A stretch of DNA of 64,000 nucleotides from Ischnura elegans (lineage: Eukaryota; Arthropoda; Insecta; Odonata; Coenagrionidae): NCBI RefSeq assembly GCF_921293095.1, contig NC_060259.1:25489812-25553811 (forward strand), written 5' to 3'. The position numbers were made by a program, and so were the translations under genes. The notes under the pieces are model-generated. The model was not told the origin of the DNA. It did no database searches and saw nothing but the letters and a program-made list of their open reading frames with translations. Positions 46,621 through 57,960 of the stretch are shown in pieces (the first letter of the stretch is position 1; each line of letters starts with the position of its first letter).

Positions 46621-47826
46621 ATGATTCATCGATCCCAACAAATACTAATTCTAATTCCAACCACTTTCACTGTCTCACCAAGTTCCTCTTCTATGAGTCT
46701 TTTCTATTGCTTTATCTCTTTTAGTTTTTAAATGGTCAATTATAGATTATGTTTGTTTATTGATGCAGTATTGTGTGAAAAATAAAGAAATTATAAAATG
46801 AAAAATATGCATGCATAAAAAAGTTTTTTTCATTGTACCTGTAATAAAAATAAGAAAATAATAAAAATAATAGGAAATATATATTCTCTACAAAAATTAA
46901 ATTATTTATTTATTTTTACTACTTTCATAATTTGTCATCACAAATAGCTTCGGTTAATGCTCAAATTGTTAATTTTTAAGTTTCTGCAAACACAAACAAC
47001 ACACTACTCACACAACGCAGAAAAATACGCCCAATAATAATTGTACTTTCAACTAGCCATCAGTCAGGCGGGAACTACCACTAGCGAAAATGGGAATAGT
47101 TTTGTCAATGTTGTTTTAATTCGTGATATCAGGACGGATGATGACGAATCAAAGGATTCACGTACCGATTTAGGAGCACGCCTTTTCTCTAGCCTTGTCA
47201 TTGAAAATGATTTCATGGAAATGACTTATAATTCTTCGAATTCATTTTGAAAAATATCAAGAGTAGTCCTGCGGGTACATCTTTTTCATCAATAGAGACG
47301 TAAAAAACAATAGTCCAAGTAGAGGGTAAATCTAATCGAGAGAAAATACAGGAAACATTCTCGTCTACCCAAGTAAATGAATCCCAACTCATCACACCAC
47401 TTAAGATTATTATTTTCAGAGTTCATGGCTCCATTTCAGGGCAAATATTTTACACTAGTACGCTACTCGGCCTTGCTCGAGTAGATTAGTACCCAGAGAA
47501 GTGGGAAACTTGGAATTTGGAATTCATGGGCACATGACAGGATTTTTAGGTAAAGTAACAAAGCAGGTATGATAATGGCATACATATGTAACAGCAAACA
47601 ATGGAAAATTACCGCAAACATACAAATTTCCAAATTAAAAAAATTTCTTGAACGCCATATTCGAGATTTCTTGCCTAAAAACCATTTCCGACGCGGCATC
47701 TACTTGAGATTGATTGGAAGATGATGCGGGCCAAGAACCTTGCTCCGCTATTTTGCCGGCAACGGCTCGATTCCTCAATTTTTGTTTCAATACTCCAATG
47801 GCAATGTTGATATCCCTTCACGGGTC
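46621..47826. other. No gene recognised
   Basis: Simple AT-rich DNA to 46950. The plus frame 47041-47250 has fairly protein-like composition but no domain or splice signals. Repeat word shared with 36866 at about 47490. Confidence 0.35.
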
Positions 47827-48145
47827 TTAAGAGGACGCATCACTCCCGCTCAAACGGCCTTTTTTCGAAACGTATCATCGCTTAAAACTTGCGCTATCAT
47901 GTTAAAATTTTCGTGCATCGAAATTTGACCCTTGGAAACAATTGACTGTGTTTCGAATATGATTTTTTTTCTAAAAATTTCCTCAAATGCACAATTTTAA
48001 AATTAAAGAGACATGAATATTTATAATGGTCGACTCAGCATCCATTATAAATTTCAATATGATAACGTAAGTTTATAGCGAGTAATATGTCGTGGAAAAA
48101 AAACAAAATACGACCGATCGGAGCGGAGTGATGCGTCTTCTTTAA
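47827..48145. mobile_element. TTAA-flanked inverted-repeat element (piggyBac-like MITE)
   Basis: TTAA at 47827-47830 and 48142-48145 border inverted ends GAGGACGCATCACTCC (left) and GGAGTGATGCGTCTTC (right), about 30 bases related. TTAA targets are typical of piggyBac. The left interior shares a word with 27763 and 28505. No transposase. Confidence 0.62.
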
Positions 48146-48149
48146 GCGG

Positions 48150-49715
48150 TTTAGCTATACGCATGTAAGGGTGCATTTTTCATTGTGATGAGCGCGCTGA
48201 AGCCCATGGAAAATATATGATGGAAAACTACACGATCCAAACTCTAAGGCATGAAGGCGAGAGACAGCAAAATAGCTGCTCCTCCAAATTATTCTCAGGC
48301 AGTATGAATTGAAAGGATGACTAACATAAGAAGCATCAGGGGTCACATTTCCATGCCTCGCATAAACTGGCCGTGGCAGCTTTTTAGGTCGATGTTCTGT
48401 CTACAAGGCGTAGGCTCGATCTTCCATCTTCGGGATGATCTGTTTCCAATCAGGGTCATTTATAACTGTGCAAAATGAGATGGAAAGGAAGAAATGATGA
48501 AACCGAGAGAAATAGAACAGTAAACATAGCAATATTTCAACAAAGATAGCACCATTCCAACAAACATCGAAATATTTTAAGTCTACTAAAATAATCTTTG
48601 TTTATTTAGTCTTACCAGCAAATATAACATAACACTATATAATATAACTAAAGCTACAAGCGGACAGACTCACTCATTGAGAGAAATTCCTGCGCATTTA
48701 AAATTGAGCCATGACCATAGAATTTTCAGGTGGAGTTGAAATAGCCACGTGGGTCGGGAAGATATCAAATAAACGGACATTTTTTATTATGTACTAAGAA
48801 ATTCTAGAACTTTGAAAATTCAAGCACTAATTCTCTTTTCAAAAACTTTGCTCGTCCTCCCATCGGCTATTGTTTTCTATTGAAGTCGACGTTTCCACAG
48901 ACGACTGTTCTATCATCTTCTGGAAAGATTCTCACCACTGCATGAAAATTTGCACAAGCAGAAGATGATAGAGAGGACCTAAATATTTTTTATATTCAAT
49001 TCACCGGAAAAATATGAAATCATTGAACAATATGCTAGTTTCAAATAAGTAGCGTCACTAGACCATTGCAATAAAATTTTTATTGGTACTAGAGGCAACG
49101 CTCATACTTAAGAGAAAGACTCAGGTTTGAAGAAGTGAATATACAGTATGCCTATGTCTATATGTATGCCTAGTACTGAATTATTGAAAGAAATGGAATC
49201 TGAAAGATCTAAAACATGCTATTAAAATACAAATATTATTATCCTCTCCGAATATTAGAGTAAATCTTGTATTGCACTTCGCTATTGCCGTATTACTCAG
49301 ATTTATTATGTTATTTCACATGCCACTCACATTTTCAAATCACCAAGAGCGGATGTAAGCTCGTCCAATATCCCAGCGGACTTTTTATTTCTGCTGCATA
49401 ATTATGCCTTCGCTACATCGCAAAGCATGAGTGAAATAATAAAATCGAAGCGAGTACAGCGACAAAATAATATTAAATCGCCGGTTATGGATTAAACTTC
49501 GCATCGCTAATTCGCAAAATTTCAGTGCTTTCAAATATGGAGATAGTAACAACATTACAAGGTCGTCGAAATAAGCGAAAATATATTGATACGGGCAACT
49601 TATAACCACCAAGTTAACACCAACGGGTTCCTAGTGATAGCATTCATTACGAGCCGTTAATCACACGAAGCCAAATAGCTAAGACCTGTGGCTATTGACG
49701 GTAGCATTTATACTA
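48150..49715. other. No gene recognised; one inverted pair
   Basis: CTATCATCTTCTG (48911-48923) is inverted as CAGAAGATGATAG (48960-48972). Otherwise AT-rich and featureless. Confidence 0.4.
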
Positions 49716-49723
49716 TCCTTGAG

Positions 49724-50178
49724 CAGTAGCGTAGCCAGGATTTTGAAATGGGGGGTGGGTTTACCGGGCATTTCGCACAAAATTATAGTTTTTTTTATTT
49801 ATATAAATTTATATAAATTATGTGACCCAGGTTGGGTAAGACAGTACAGAAAATACATAGCAACACAATGAAGATACAGAAAACACTCACACGACTAAAT
49901 TTTCGGTGGCTCTAGCGCGCACCTTCCTCGGAGTTAGAAAAACTCTTTTTTCCCAACTCCGGGGAAGGCGGTAGTGACACCGAAAATTTAGTCGTGTGAG
50001 TGTTTTTTATCTTTCATTGTCTTCTACACTGTCTTACCCAACCTGGATTATATTTGTGTTAAATATCTCATCGGCGAATATCAATATGTATTTATATAAA
50101 TTATAGTATAGGCGCCTCTTTTAAAGGCTAAAGGGGGGATTGAAACTCGCAAACGACCCCCACGTGGCTACGCCACTG
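49724..50178. mobile_element. hAT-like element with internal fold-back, 455 bp
   Basis: Ends CAGTAGCGTAGCCAGG and GTGGCTACGCCACTG, with flanking octamers tccttgag (49716-49723) and tcccagag (50179-50186), an eroded 8-bp duplication. The interior holds a second long inverted repeat with arms about 49828-49916 and 49968-50046. Shared words include CACTCACACGACTAAATTTT and AGGTTGGGTAAGACAGT. No coding frame. Confidence 0.72.
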
Positions 50179-50224
50179 TCCCAGAGGCGAATTAGGGAAG
50201 TAGTTTCTTGGATTCTGAAATCCA

Positions 50225-50590
50225 ACTTTAGAAGGCACCTCTTTTCACCCAATCAACTAAGGACTTACTCATTCTTCCCTCGGCTGATTCATTTTCTTGT
50301 TACCATTCTTCCGTAGCATCACATTCCGAATGCTTCCACTCTTGACTTCTTTGCTTCTTACAACGCCCATGCCTCGCTAGCATAAAGAAACATTCTCCAT
50401 ACGTAGCATATGTTGAATTGTTTCCTTACTTCTATGCTTGAATTCTTTTTTGTAAGGACATTCTTCTTTATGAAGAAAGCCCTCACTGATAGGAATTCAG
50501 CCAAGGGCAACATGAACAAGTAATTTATTGCAAAATGAGTGGCATTTGCATTTCCATGAGATACCTCCAACCTAACTCTGGCTGAAGACG
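50225..50590 (-). pseudogene. RTE-like LINE fragment
   Basis: Minus-strand frame with RAFFIKKNVLTKKNSSIEVR and QFNICYVWRMFLYASEAWAL parallels AFYKKMDLLTAENTSKEVRK of the 45004 copy. The ends are unclear. Both lack the RT core. Confidence 0.65.
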
Positions 50591-50646
50591 AAGAGCGAAA
50601 TAGCTACTTAGTATACTACTCCCACTAAAAGAAATAAGACGGAGGA

Positions 50647-50960
50647 TCGGGTTGATGTGATGGCTAGAGTGCTGATTTCCCACTGAGTTCTGGGCTCAAA
50701 TCCCGGTGGTGGTAAAGATTTTTCTGAAGCTTTCCGATACCTGCTTGATGCCTTGTGGAGGCAACTTCGAGTGCAGCATATGTTGAATTGTCCGTCGGAT
50801 GGGACGCTAAGCCGTGGTCCCCTTAGCGCCTTTCGTTAAGAGCAGGCTAATGCCGACGCCGGGTTTCTCTCCACCCTACTCCTACCTCATGGTGAAAATG
50901 ACATCAGCTGTCGGTCGCTTCCTCCATCATTCCTTCCTCCCAATACCATTCCAGAAATAA
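50647..50960 (+). repeat. tRNA-derived SINE, copy 3
   Basis: A-box-like TGGCTAGAGTGCTGA and B-box-like GGCTCAAATCCC (about 50693-50704), followed by TAAGCCGTGGTCCCC, CTTTCGTTAAGAGCAGGC and CCGACGCCGGGTTTCTCTCC. Best-preserved body of the three. Confidence 0.82.
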
Positions 50961-51765
50961 GCAGGGGTACACTACTATTAAAAAGGAAAATGAGCCAATT
51001 GTAAGCACTCTAATTCGGAAAAATCATTTTTCCTGACCAAGACTATAACCAGGATTCCCCAAGTTTAACTAAACCCACAGGATTTACCAAGATATCACCA
51101 TCCTCAGTAGATATTCTAGAAGTTTTTTTTAGAGGTAAAGATGGTTCTTTGGCACCTTGAATACCTAAATCACAGGTCGAAAATCACAGTGATCCTGGTT
51201 TGTGTCCATCTCAAGGTAAGTAATTTTTACCAGTGGAATTTCACTGCGCGCATTGTTGTGTGACAACGTGAAGATTTACTCCTGAATGGTCAGCTGGTCT
51301 TCCCTAAAATTCGTCAACTGAAACAAAATTTAACAGCCCTTAAAATGACAGCGGTAGAACTCAATAATATCATGGTGTGTATGCGATCAGTAAGCCAATT
51401 TTTAACGGAGCGTCCAACTTAGAAGTGGAATTACTTTGATGAAGAACTTCTAAAATCTTCACATTTACTTCCAAGTTAGAGTAAATCTTAAATTAAAAAA
51501 TATAGCTATGATATGTACACATTCATGTTATTTAATAATATTCATATCTCAGCAAGCTAAATATATTATTCTAGAACTATACGCATCCAGAGCAAGCGAA
51601 GTGATAAAAATCCAGAGGGAAAAGTTATTAGCCTCACATGAACCAATTCAAGATCTCCCGAATTAATATCGAGAACTTTAACCCTTCGCACACAAAATTG
51701 GATGGATCTTGTCATTTGTAAATGCTGCAATTAAATTTAGAAGTGTATGTCCTTAAGCCCAGATA
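50961..51765. other. No gene recognised
   Basis: AT-rich, nothing noticed. Confidence 0.4.
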
Positions 51766-53000
51766 CACAAATGCACGTTCCTCCAAGTCTCAACTTCACA
51801 GGCAGTTTTCTCACGTCCGGGTCACAAATCGCTCCAATATCCTCTATTTTTGGGTTCCTTCCAGAGTAATACCGACCTCTCTCTGCCTCGAAATATTTAC
51901 CACTTTGAAAAGTACCGAGGTAATTTTCGAGAGATAGTGTTTCAAAGGCAGATAGTGTTTCTGCAGCACTGAATTCCATTTTTCAATACTTTCAATTGCT
52001 AATAACACGGCGCGCCGTGTTAAGTATAGTTTTGGCGTTTTTTGGTCTCCCGCAATCACACAATTTTAAGTTTACTTATTATTATTTTATTTTTTTCACA
52101 GCATTTTTGCTGCTTTTAGGCGAGATACGGGTATCACCAAGCACTCTCGTCTTTTTACTTTGAGTTGAAAAATTTTCTGATAGTCCGAATTTGCTGCTAA
52201 AAATTGCTGCTTTTTGTACTGTAATGAACAAGTTTTTCGGCAGTCCAATAGTTTTAAGACCTTGATGGATTGAATGAGGCACTACTCCTGTGGCAGAGAT
52301 TGTTTAATTATTGGTATTATGTGTACTTTATCTGATTTCCATAATTTCTTAATTTCATCTTTAGGTTCTTCATACTTTTCCATTTTGCTTGTAGAGGCTG
52401 TCGTGATATTATGCGAATTAGGCACGGCAATGTCTATCAAGTACGTTTCATCGTGAATTTTATCTTGCACTACTAGATCAGGTCTATTGCTATGGACTGT
52501 TTTATCGGTGATGATTGATCGGTCATAATAAATCTTAATTTTGCTGTTTAATTTAGTGCGAACAAGTTTCTTGATTCTATTTTGGAATTCAGCTGTAAGT
52601 TTTTTGCTTTATCGTAGAGTGATCTAGTCGTCTTGCTTGTTGGAATCGTAGTTATTTATAGGTATCTCCCTCATCCATGGCTTCTATTATTTGCCCACCT
52701 TGTAGTGGAATAAAATTCCTTCGTACTTTTACTTATCATGCCTTTACTTTACCTTTATTATTATTATCATTATTATTATTATTAATAGCTCAAAAAGTAT
52801 GATTAATTCACCTCCGATGAAAATTACAGAATTTTACCCAGCTCTCCTCATGTTTACGTATTTTTTCAAGTAGCAAAAAATATTCCAATATCCTAAATAA
52901 TTAACTCACGGAATGATTAGCTCCCTTAAAAAAAAACAATAGTCATATAAATGCACCTGATATCATTTCGAGACTCCCATTCATATCACTTTTAATCAAG
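51766..53000 (+). repeat. Mosaic repeat, copy A (interrupted by a LINE tail)
   Basis: Blocks shared with copy B in the same orientation: a (51772-51890 with 54190-54310), b (51945-52076 with 53558-53692), c (52780-52845 with 53694-53765), d (52848-52992 with 54328-54470). The block order is a-b-c-d in A and b-c-a-d in B. Copy A has a 703-bp LINE insertion between b and c. Confidence 0.78.
52077..52779 (-). pseudogene. LINE C-terminal fragment with (ATT)n tail
   Basis: Minus-strand frames contain DKIHDETYLIDIAVPNSHNI, then VHIIPIIKQSLPQE and IHQGLKTIGLPKNLFITVQK. These blocks belong to a post-RT C-terminal region seen in insect LINE proteins. The element's 3' side is the A/T-rich TTATTATT end at 52077. 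Frames are broken near 52270-52300. Copy B lacks the segment. Confidence 0.68.
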
Positions 53001-53039
53001 CTGTAAATTTTCCCGCTCACCTCCACCGTGCCAAACAGC

Positions 53040-53290
53040 TTTAGTGCAAATTGGCTACGTTGCAAAATCGAAGAGCACGGCAGCCTTTCCGTCGGCATGA
53101 GTGGGTCCCTTTTAAAGCTGGCCCTGCCCTGCGATGCGTCCCCGACGTGACGTCCACGTGGTGTGCGGACCACCAAGGTCACCGCCGCGGAACTTGCATT
53201 CTTTCGCGCTCTTCGCGTATTCTTATAGCGGTCCGGTGGACGGGGAGTTGCGCCAACAAGAGCGAAGGGGTATCACCATGATTAGAGACG
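53040..53290. other. CpG-rich block, possible promoter
   Basis: Dense CpG (GACGTGACGTCCACGTGGTG). TATA-like words occur on both strands: plus CTTTTAAAGC at about 53110, and minus CTATAAGAATAC at about 53218-53229. It lies between mosaic-repeat copies and has no coding frame I can support. Confidence 0.3.
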
Positions 53291-53557
53291 GCCCACTTTG
53301 AAAAGTACCCCGGTAATTTTCCGCAATATACCTTGAGTATACCGAGACGCTTAAAACTTAGCGTAATTTACGTGAATAAGAAATACAAAATAAATTCTTT
53401 GGTTCTCCCCTGACACCACAAATATTACCACAGTGGTGAATTATAACTAAGTAATATTAAACTCATTAATGGATTGATTTTACTTCTGTTACTCACTAAA
53501 TTATGGATGAGAATACACTGTCACAAGGCCAAAGCGAAGACAAATGGGAATAGTAGG

Positions 53558-54480
53558 AAGGCAGATACTGTTTGTGCAGCACTGACTTTCATATTCCAAT
53601 ATTTTCAATAGCTAAGAACTGGATAAACGCAGTGTTAAGTATAGTTTTGGCGTCGGTTCTGGTCTCCTACAATCACACAGTCTTAAGCTTACTATTAATA
53701 GCTCAAAAACTATGATTAATTCACCTCCGATGAAAATTATGGTAATTTACCCAGCTCTTACCACGATCGCCCCTACGTAACGTACCCACGGCCAGCGAAA
53801 AGACGCGAAAGACAAAGGCCAATCCGGCATCTAATCTCACAAACTCTTTTCTATCCGAGGCAACATTCAATTTATGGATTGGATCTTAACTGGGAAAACC
53901 TCAACCCTCAGTATCATTAGTTATATAAATAGTCAGCAAGCAATACATTTACCTAGCGACAATATCATTTTATATTGTCTTATTAGATCGAATTTAACAA
54001 AAATTTATGTTATTGTATCCATAGAAAGCTTATTTCATTTTTCCACAGTCCCATTGAGAGCCCTCGCTATTCGACGGTGAACCCGATTCTTTCTCACCAC
54101 TTAAAAGCAAGTAAATTATTTCCTAAAGATATTTTGGTGCATCTTTACTCCAAGACGTGAGTATTAATGTTTATGGTGGAGACTACGGCAGCACATTCCT
54201 CCAAGCCTCAACTTCACCGCCAGTTTTCTCACGTTCGGGTCACAAATCTCACTAACATCTTCTATTTTTGGGTGTCTTCCAGAGTAATACCTACCGACTT
54301 CTCTCTTCCTCATAACATTGCTTCTCCTCATCTTTTCCTAATTTTTCAAGCATCAAATAATATCCCAATATTCTAGATAGTTAAGTTTACGAAATTATTA
54401 GCTTCCTTTCACAAAAACAATACTTAAATGCGCTTGATATCATTTGAAGACTGCCATTTATATCACTTTGACCAGGGGCT
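53558..54480 (+). repeat. Mosaic repeat, copy B
   Basis: Carries b (GTTTGTGCAGCACTGAC), c (AATTCACCTCCGATGAAAAT), then about 425 unique bases, a (CTCCAAGCCTCAACTTCAC) and d (GATATCATTTGAAGACTGCC). The b-c join gives AAGCTTACTATTAATAGCTC without the LINE found in copy A. Confidence 0.78.
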
Positions 54481-54945
54481 GTAAAAGAAAACTCATTAGG
54501 TCACTGGTTTAAAGCCCAAGGGAGAGTCCTTACGAGTAGAAATTGTTTGTTTGTTCCCTTCAAACATTCAACGATTATGCTTCCTTTATCTGACTAACCA
54601 TTAGCGCTTTTTCGTTCTCCTGAGCATTTTGAGTTCACTGCTTCCTATTTCCGGTTTAAAACAAGCGTAATTTTTTTCTTCTAAGCTTTCTGGGTATCGA
54701 ATACAATGTTTCGACCAACAGATTGTGAAAAGCAATGATTTCAAAATTAAAAACTCGGTATTATTCAACACTATTTTTTTTCAATCCCTTGATAATAATA
54801 CTCCAACTGATATAATTTTCTCGGATTGAACTAATGCAAAAAAACGACATCTTCCTTCGAATCATCGTAATGAATAGCACTGTTTGCAAAGGGCAAAATA
54901 CCAGCCCTACAATTACTTTTCGTCTATTGGTTAATCTTCCTCATT
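54481..54945. other. No gene recognised
   Basis: AT-rich; a possible weak B-box-like GGTTTAAAGCCC at about 54506 has no partner. Confidence 0.35.
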
Positions 54946-54949
54946 TCTC

Positions 54950-55222
54950 CCATGGGGGAACTTATTCCCTCCGCAAACTTACTCAGCGAACCAACCCGGA
55001 GGCGGGTTAGAATAGGCGAGGATATAACTCGCCCGAAACTAAGCCACAGGTGTGATAATTTCACACGTGTAGAGTAGGGGGAGTCCCTTTCCTTGGGCCG
55101 CCTCTCGCGTCGTGGAATTTAGTTAAGGGGAGTCCAAAGGCTTCATCTGGGATTTGAATTTGGAATTTGAGGAACGTTCGGTCATCAGCAAAGCCCTCCT
55201 CCTACTAGGCCACCGGGATCAC
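54950..55222 (-). repeat. tRNA-related SINE of a second family
   Basis: The minus strand starts GGTGATCCCGGTGGCCTAGT and then AGGAGG (A-box region). AATTCAAATCCCAG serves as B-box about 60 bases on. The body carries GGCGGCCCAAGGAAAGG and the end TCGCCTATTCTAACCCGCC. Not related in its body to the 24562 family. Confidence 0.55.
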
Positions 55223-55224
55223 CC

Positions 55225-56245
55225 ATTTCGTCTCCAAGCAGGCCAAAAATTTATTTTCATTTTTCTCCCGACAAAAATCGAGCAATTTTCATATTTTCTC
55301 GCCTGCCCATTGTCTCCTTTTTCAACACTGTGCAAGATTTATTTTCGAAAATTGCTACATTCGCTCTCGACACACTCAATCTTTTACGAAATCGTTTCTC
55401 ACGGTGCATATCACACTTCCACTTTTATGCCTCCACTTTTACACCTCGCGCTAAATATATGGAAAAAAGGTCGAATTAATATTTCATTAGGGCTGCTACC
55501 CTTATTTTAATTGTAATAGGCTCTTCTCTGATAGCACGTTTCAGCTATATAATTCAAACATTAAACATTCCCTTCACATTAGATATTATCATGCTAAACT
55601 TTATTTTTTTCAATAGGAAACTTCTAAAAGAAAAATGTTTTCTCCGTCCTCAATAATTTTAAATTTTGCATCACGTTGTATTGCGTTCCAGAGTTAACCA
55701 CCCAAATAAATCCAAATAATTGACTTTTTACAACCGTTTTCACATATTATTTTACAAAATACGAAGTCTGCCTCTTAGCAAAGCGTAATCCTCGAGCGGG
55801 TATAGTTTTCATTCGAAATCACGGAAATATCCACGCCGTGTGTGGTTTCCTCTTGGTGACAAGACAATATTTACTATTATTGGGATAGGAAAGTGAGTAA
55901 AAGCATTTGTAAATAGCATTTTTGACTTGAATAATCACAAACTCTCCCCGCTTTCAATAATTCAATATAGTTCTTTAATTTTACTTCAAACGCAGTGTAT
56001 AATGCAATGTGCGAGCAATAAAAATCTAATCATAACTTTTAAAGTGCCATTGTATTCAACGGAATTATTTGTGGAGTTCGGCCAGCCCTGGAGCGAATAT
56101 ATAACGCATATAAGTCAAAATTTTCACTTCTCTTTCCGAAAACACCCAGAGATAAAATTTACACCCAAACTATCTCAGACTACCTAATAAGATCAACAGA
56201 TTCAGGCGTTATATGGTGGAAGTTCGATCTATTTACATAAAAGGC
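55225..56245. other. No gene recognised
   Basis: AT-rich; the frames at 55154-55510 and 55927-56187 have no domain or splice support. Confidence 0.4.
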
Positions 56246-56248
56246 CTT

Positions 56249-56637
56249 CTATTTATGCAATTTTTTACGCTCATGCGGTCGGCCATATTTATGTGATATG
56301 GGAATAAACTTCATGATTACGTTAACAGATTTTTGGTGGCGTTTTGGATTCAACTTTATGAGTCACGTTAGTACCTAAAAGCCACCAGATTCACCAGATG
56401 ATGGCTCTGTGAGCCGAAACGCGTCGTTTGCATTAACATATTGTGGAAAAGTTCTAACATATTTTATTTAAATACCTTATAAGAATTAATTTTCCTCAAA
56501 AATTGGGTTTTAGGTACTAACGTGACTCATAAGTTGAAACCGAAACGCCACCAAAAATCTGTTAACGTAATCCTGGAGTTTATTCCAATTTCACATTAAT
56601 GTGGACGACCGCAGGAGCATGCAAAAATTGCATAAAT
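56249..56637. mobile_element. Fold-back element with ~125-bp inverted arms
   Basis: Left arm (56249-56380) and right arm (56513-56637) are inverted copies. Shared words include ATTTATGCAATTTTT, CATGCGGTCG and TTAACAGATTTTTGGTGGCG. The interior (56381-56512) holds GGCTCTGTGAGCCGAAACGC. No coding frame and no clear target duplication. Confidence 0.8.
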
Positions 56638-56648
56638 AATATTATGTA

Positions 56649-56785
56649 ATTATAACCCAAATTTGCTTCTGAGTAAAATCTAAAATGTATACATTTTCAG
56701 CTCTAATCAGGAAAGATTTATTTTGCCCTGTAAAGTTTAAAGGTGAAATCTGTAGCTGCCACAATAATTGTGATTGAGTAGAAAA
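56649..56785 (-). repeat. Diverged copy of the TTAA MITE at 61209
   Basis: TATAACCCAAATTTGCTTCT, then TCAGGAAAGATTT and GTAGCTGCCACAATAATTGT, match the reverse complement of 61209-61396. It lies directly beside the fold-back element. Confidence 0.68.
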
Positions 56786-57271
56786 TTTTCACTTTAAAAA
56801 AATGAAAATGAAGTCTTGAAATTTAATATCTGATGTGGGAATCAGAATGTATAAAAAATTAATAACTACTTAATTATGAGGAAACTTATTTTTTATGAAA
56901 ACATGCATGCATTCAGTATAAAAATATCAAAACAGAAAAAATTAAAATACATATATAAACGACCCTAATGGTGCTGAAGCGAGAGTCACACAATCTCTCT
57001 AATACGTAGCACAAGTAACATGCTTTTTAGATATCTCCATTGTCATATGAAACCAGATACGGTCGACTTACGTAAAAGATGGCCGATTCTCAAACCCATT
57101 CGCTTCTCATTTAGAATCCTCATATTTAGGAATTTCTAGGAGTTGAAGCGTTCTGGACCCATTACTTGTTTGAGAATGAGAATTATGGAAGATATTAAGT
57201 AAGATTGAGTTACGCCATATTGGAGGAAGCATCGAAGCAAGTTTGACTTCACGCTTGCCGTTTTCGGGGAT

Positions 57272-57694
57272 CAGGCAAAATGCAGGCCGAGGAGTATTTG
57301 AAATACAAAATACCGCTTCAAATATATGTGAAAAAACTGCAAAATAGCATTTTAAATACCTTTCAAAATACAAAATACATTTGTATGGAAACTAATATAT
57401 CCTTAAAAAATATTACCTGCCTTGGCACGTTATGGATAGTTGCAAACAGAAAGAAAACGATTGTAACGAAAACGAAGAAATCTCTGAAGAATAATGTCAA
57501 AGAAGTGTCACAAGATCTACTTCAAAAGCATTGTACTAATGTATTTTTTATTTTAGAATGGGAAAATACCAAAAATCTGTATTTAAAATACAAGATGCAT
57601 TCAGGTCGTGTATTTGAAATACCAAAGACAAATTACAAATGTATTTAAAATACCTATTTTAAACTAATTGTGTTTGAAATACTGCCCAGCCCTG
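57272..57694. mobile_element. hAT-type MITE (CAGGGCTGGG family), copy 2
   Basis: Homologous to 34870-35342 (GAAAGAAAACGATTGTAACG, ACTTCAAAAGCATTGTACT). The right terminus CTGCCCAGCCCTG is intact and the left has decayed to CAGGCAAAATG. Flanking octamers no longer match. The 122-codon plus frame across it (57280-57648) is a chance frame. Confidence 0.82.
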
Positions 57695-57759
57695 ACGGAT
57701 ATTCATGAAAGCATTAGAATAGCGGAAGTCCACAGGATTAACTCAGCAAATGAAGCTTT

Positions 57760-57960
57760 AAACATTTAAATTAGGGTAGAAAGGTCGCGGACGAGGGAGC
57801 GGGCGGTGCGAGGTAGCGCAAGCCGGCAAAGCAAGTGCAGTAGGTGGCAGTGGTGGTGCAGGTGGGAGGCACTTCAAGGGGGGTGAGGGAGTGGGGAAGG
57901 TACTACCAAGGTCCCTTCCCCCCTCCCCTCGCGGGAATCACGGAAATAGACCGATGGCGG
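57760..57960. other. GC-rich, purine-biased block
   Basis: Runs such as GGTGGCAGTGGTGGTGCAGG, then a G-rich and a C-rich stretch. Could be a promoter or exon of unknown gene. No frame or TATA box supports one. Confidence 0.25.

Noticed and set aside
47041-47250. 70-codon frame with acidic, protein-like composition
   Set aside because: No plausible start in context, no domain, and no clear splice sites; kept out for lack of support.
52750-52785. TTA/ATT triplet run as a stand-alone microsatellite
   Set aside because: It lies at the edge of the LINE insertion and is explained by its tail and target sequence.
57280-57648. 122-codon lysine-rich plus-strand frame
   Set aside because: Contained in a hAT MITE whose other copy (34870-35342) has no matching frame.
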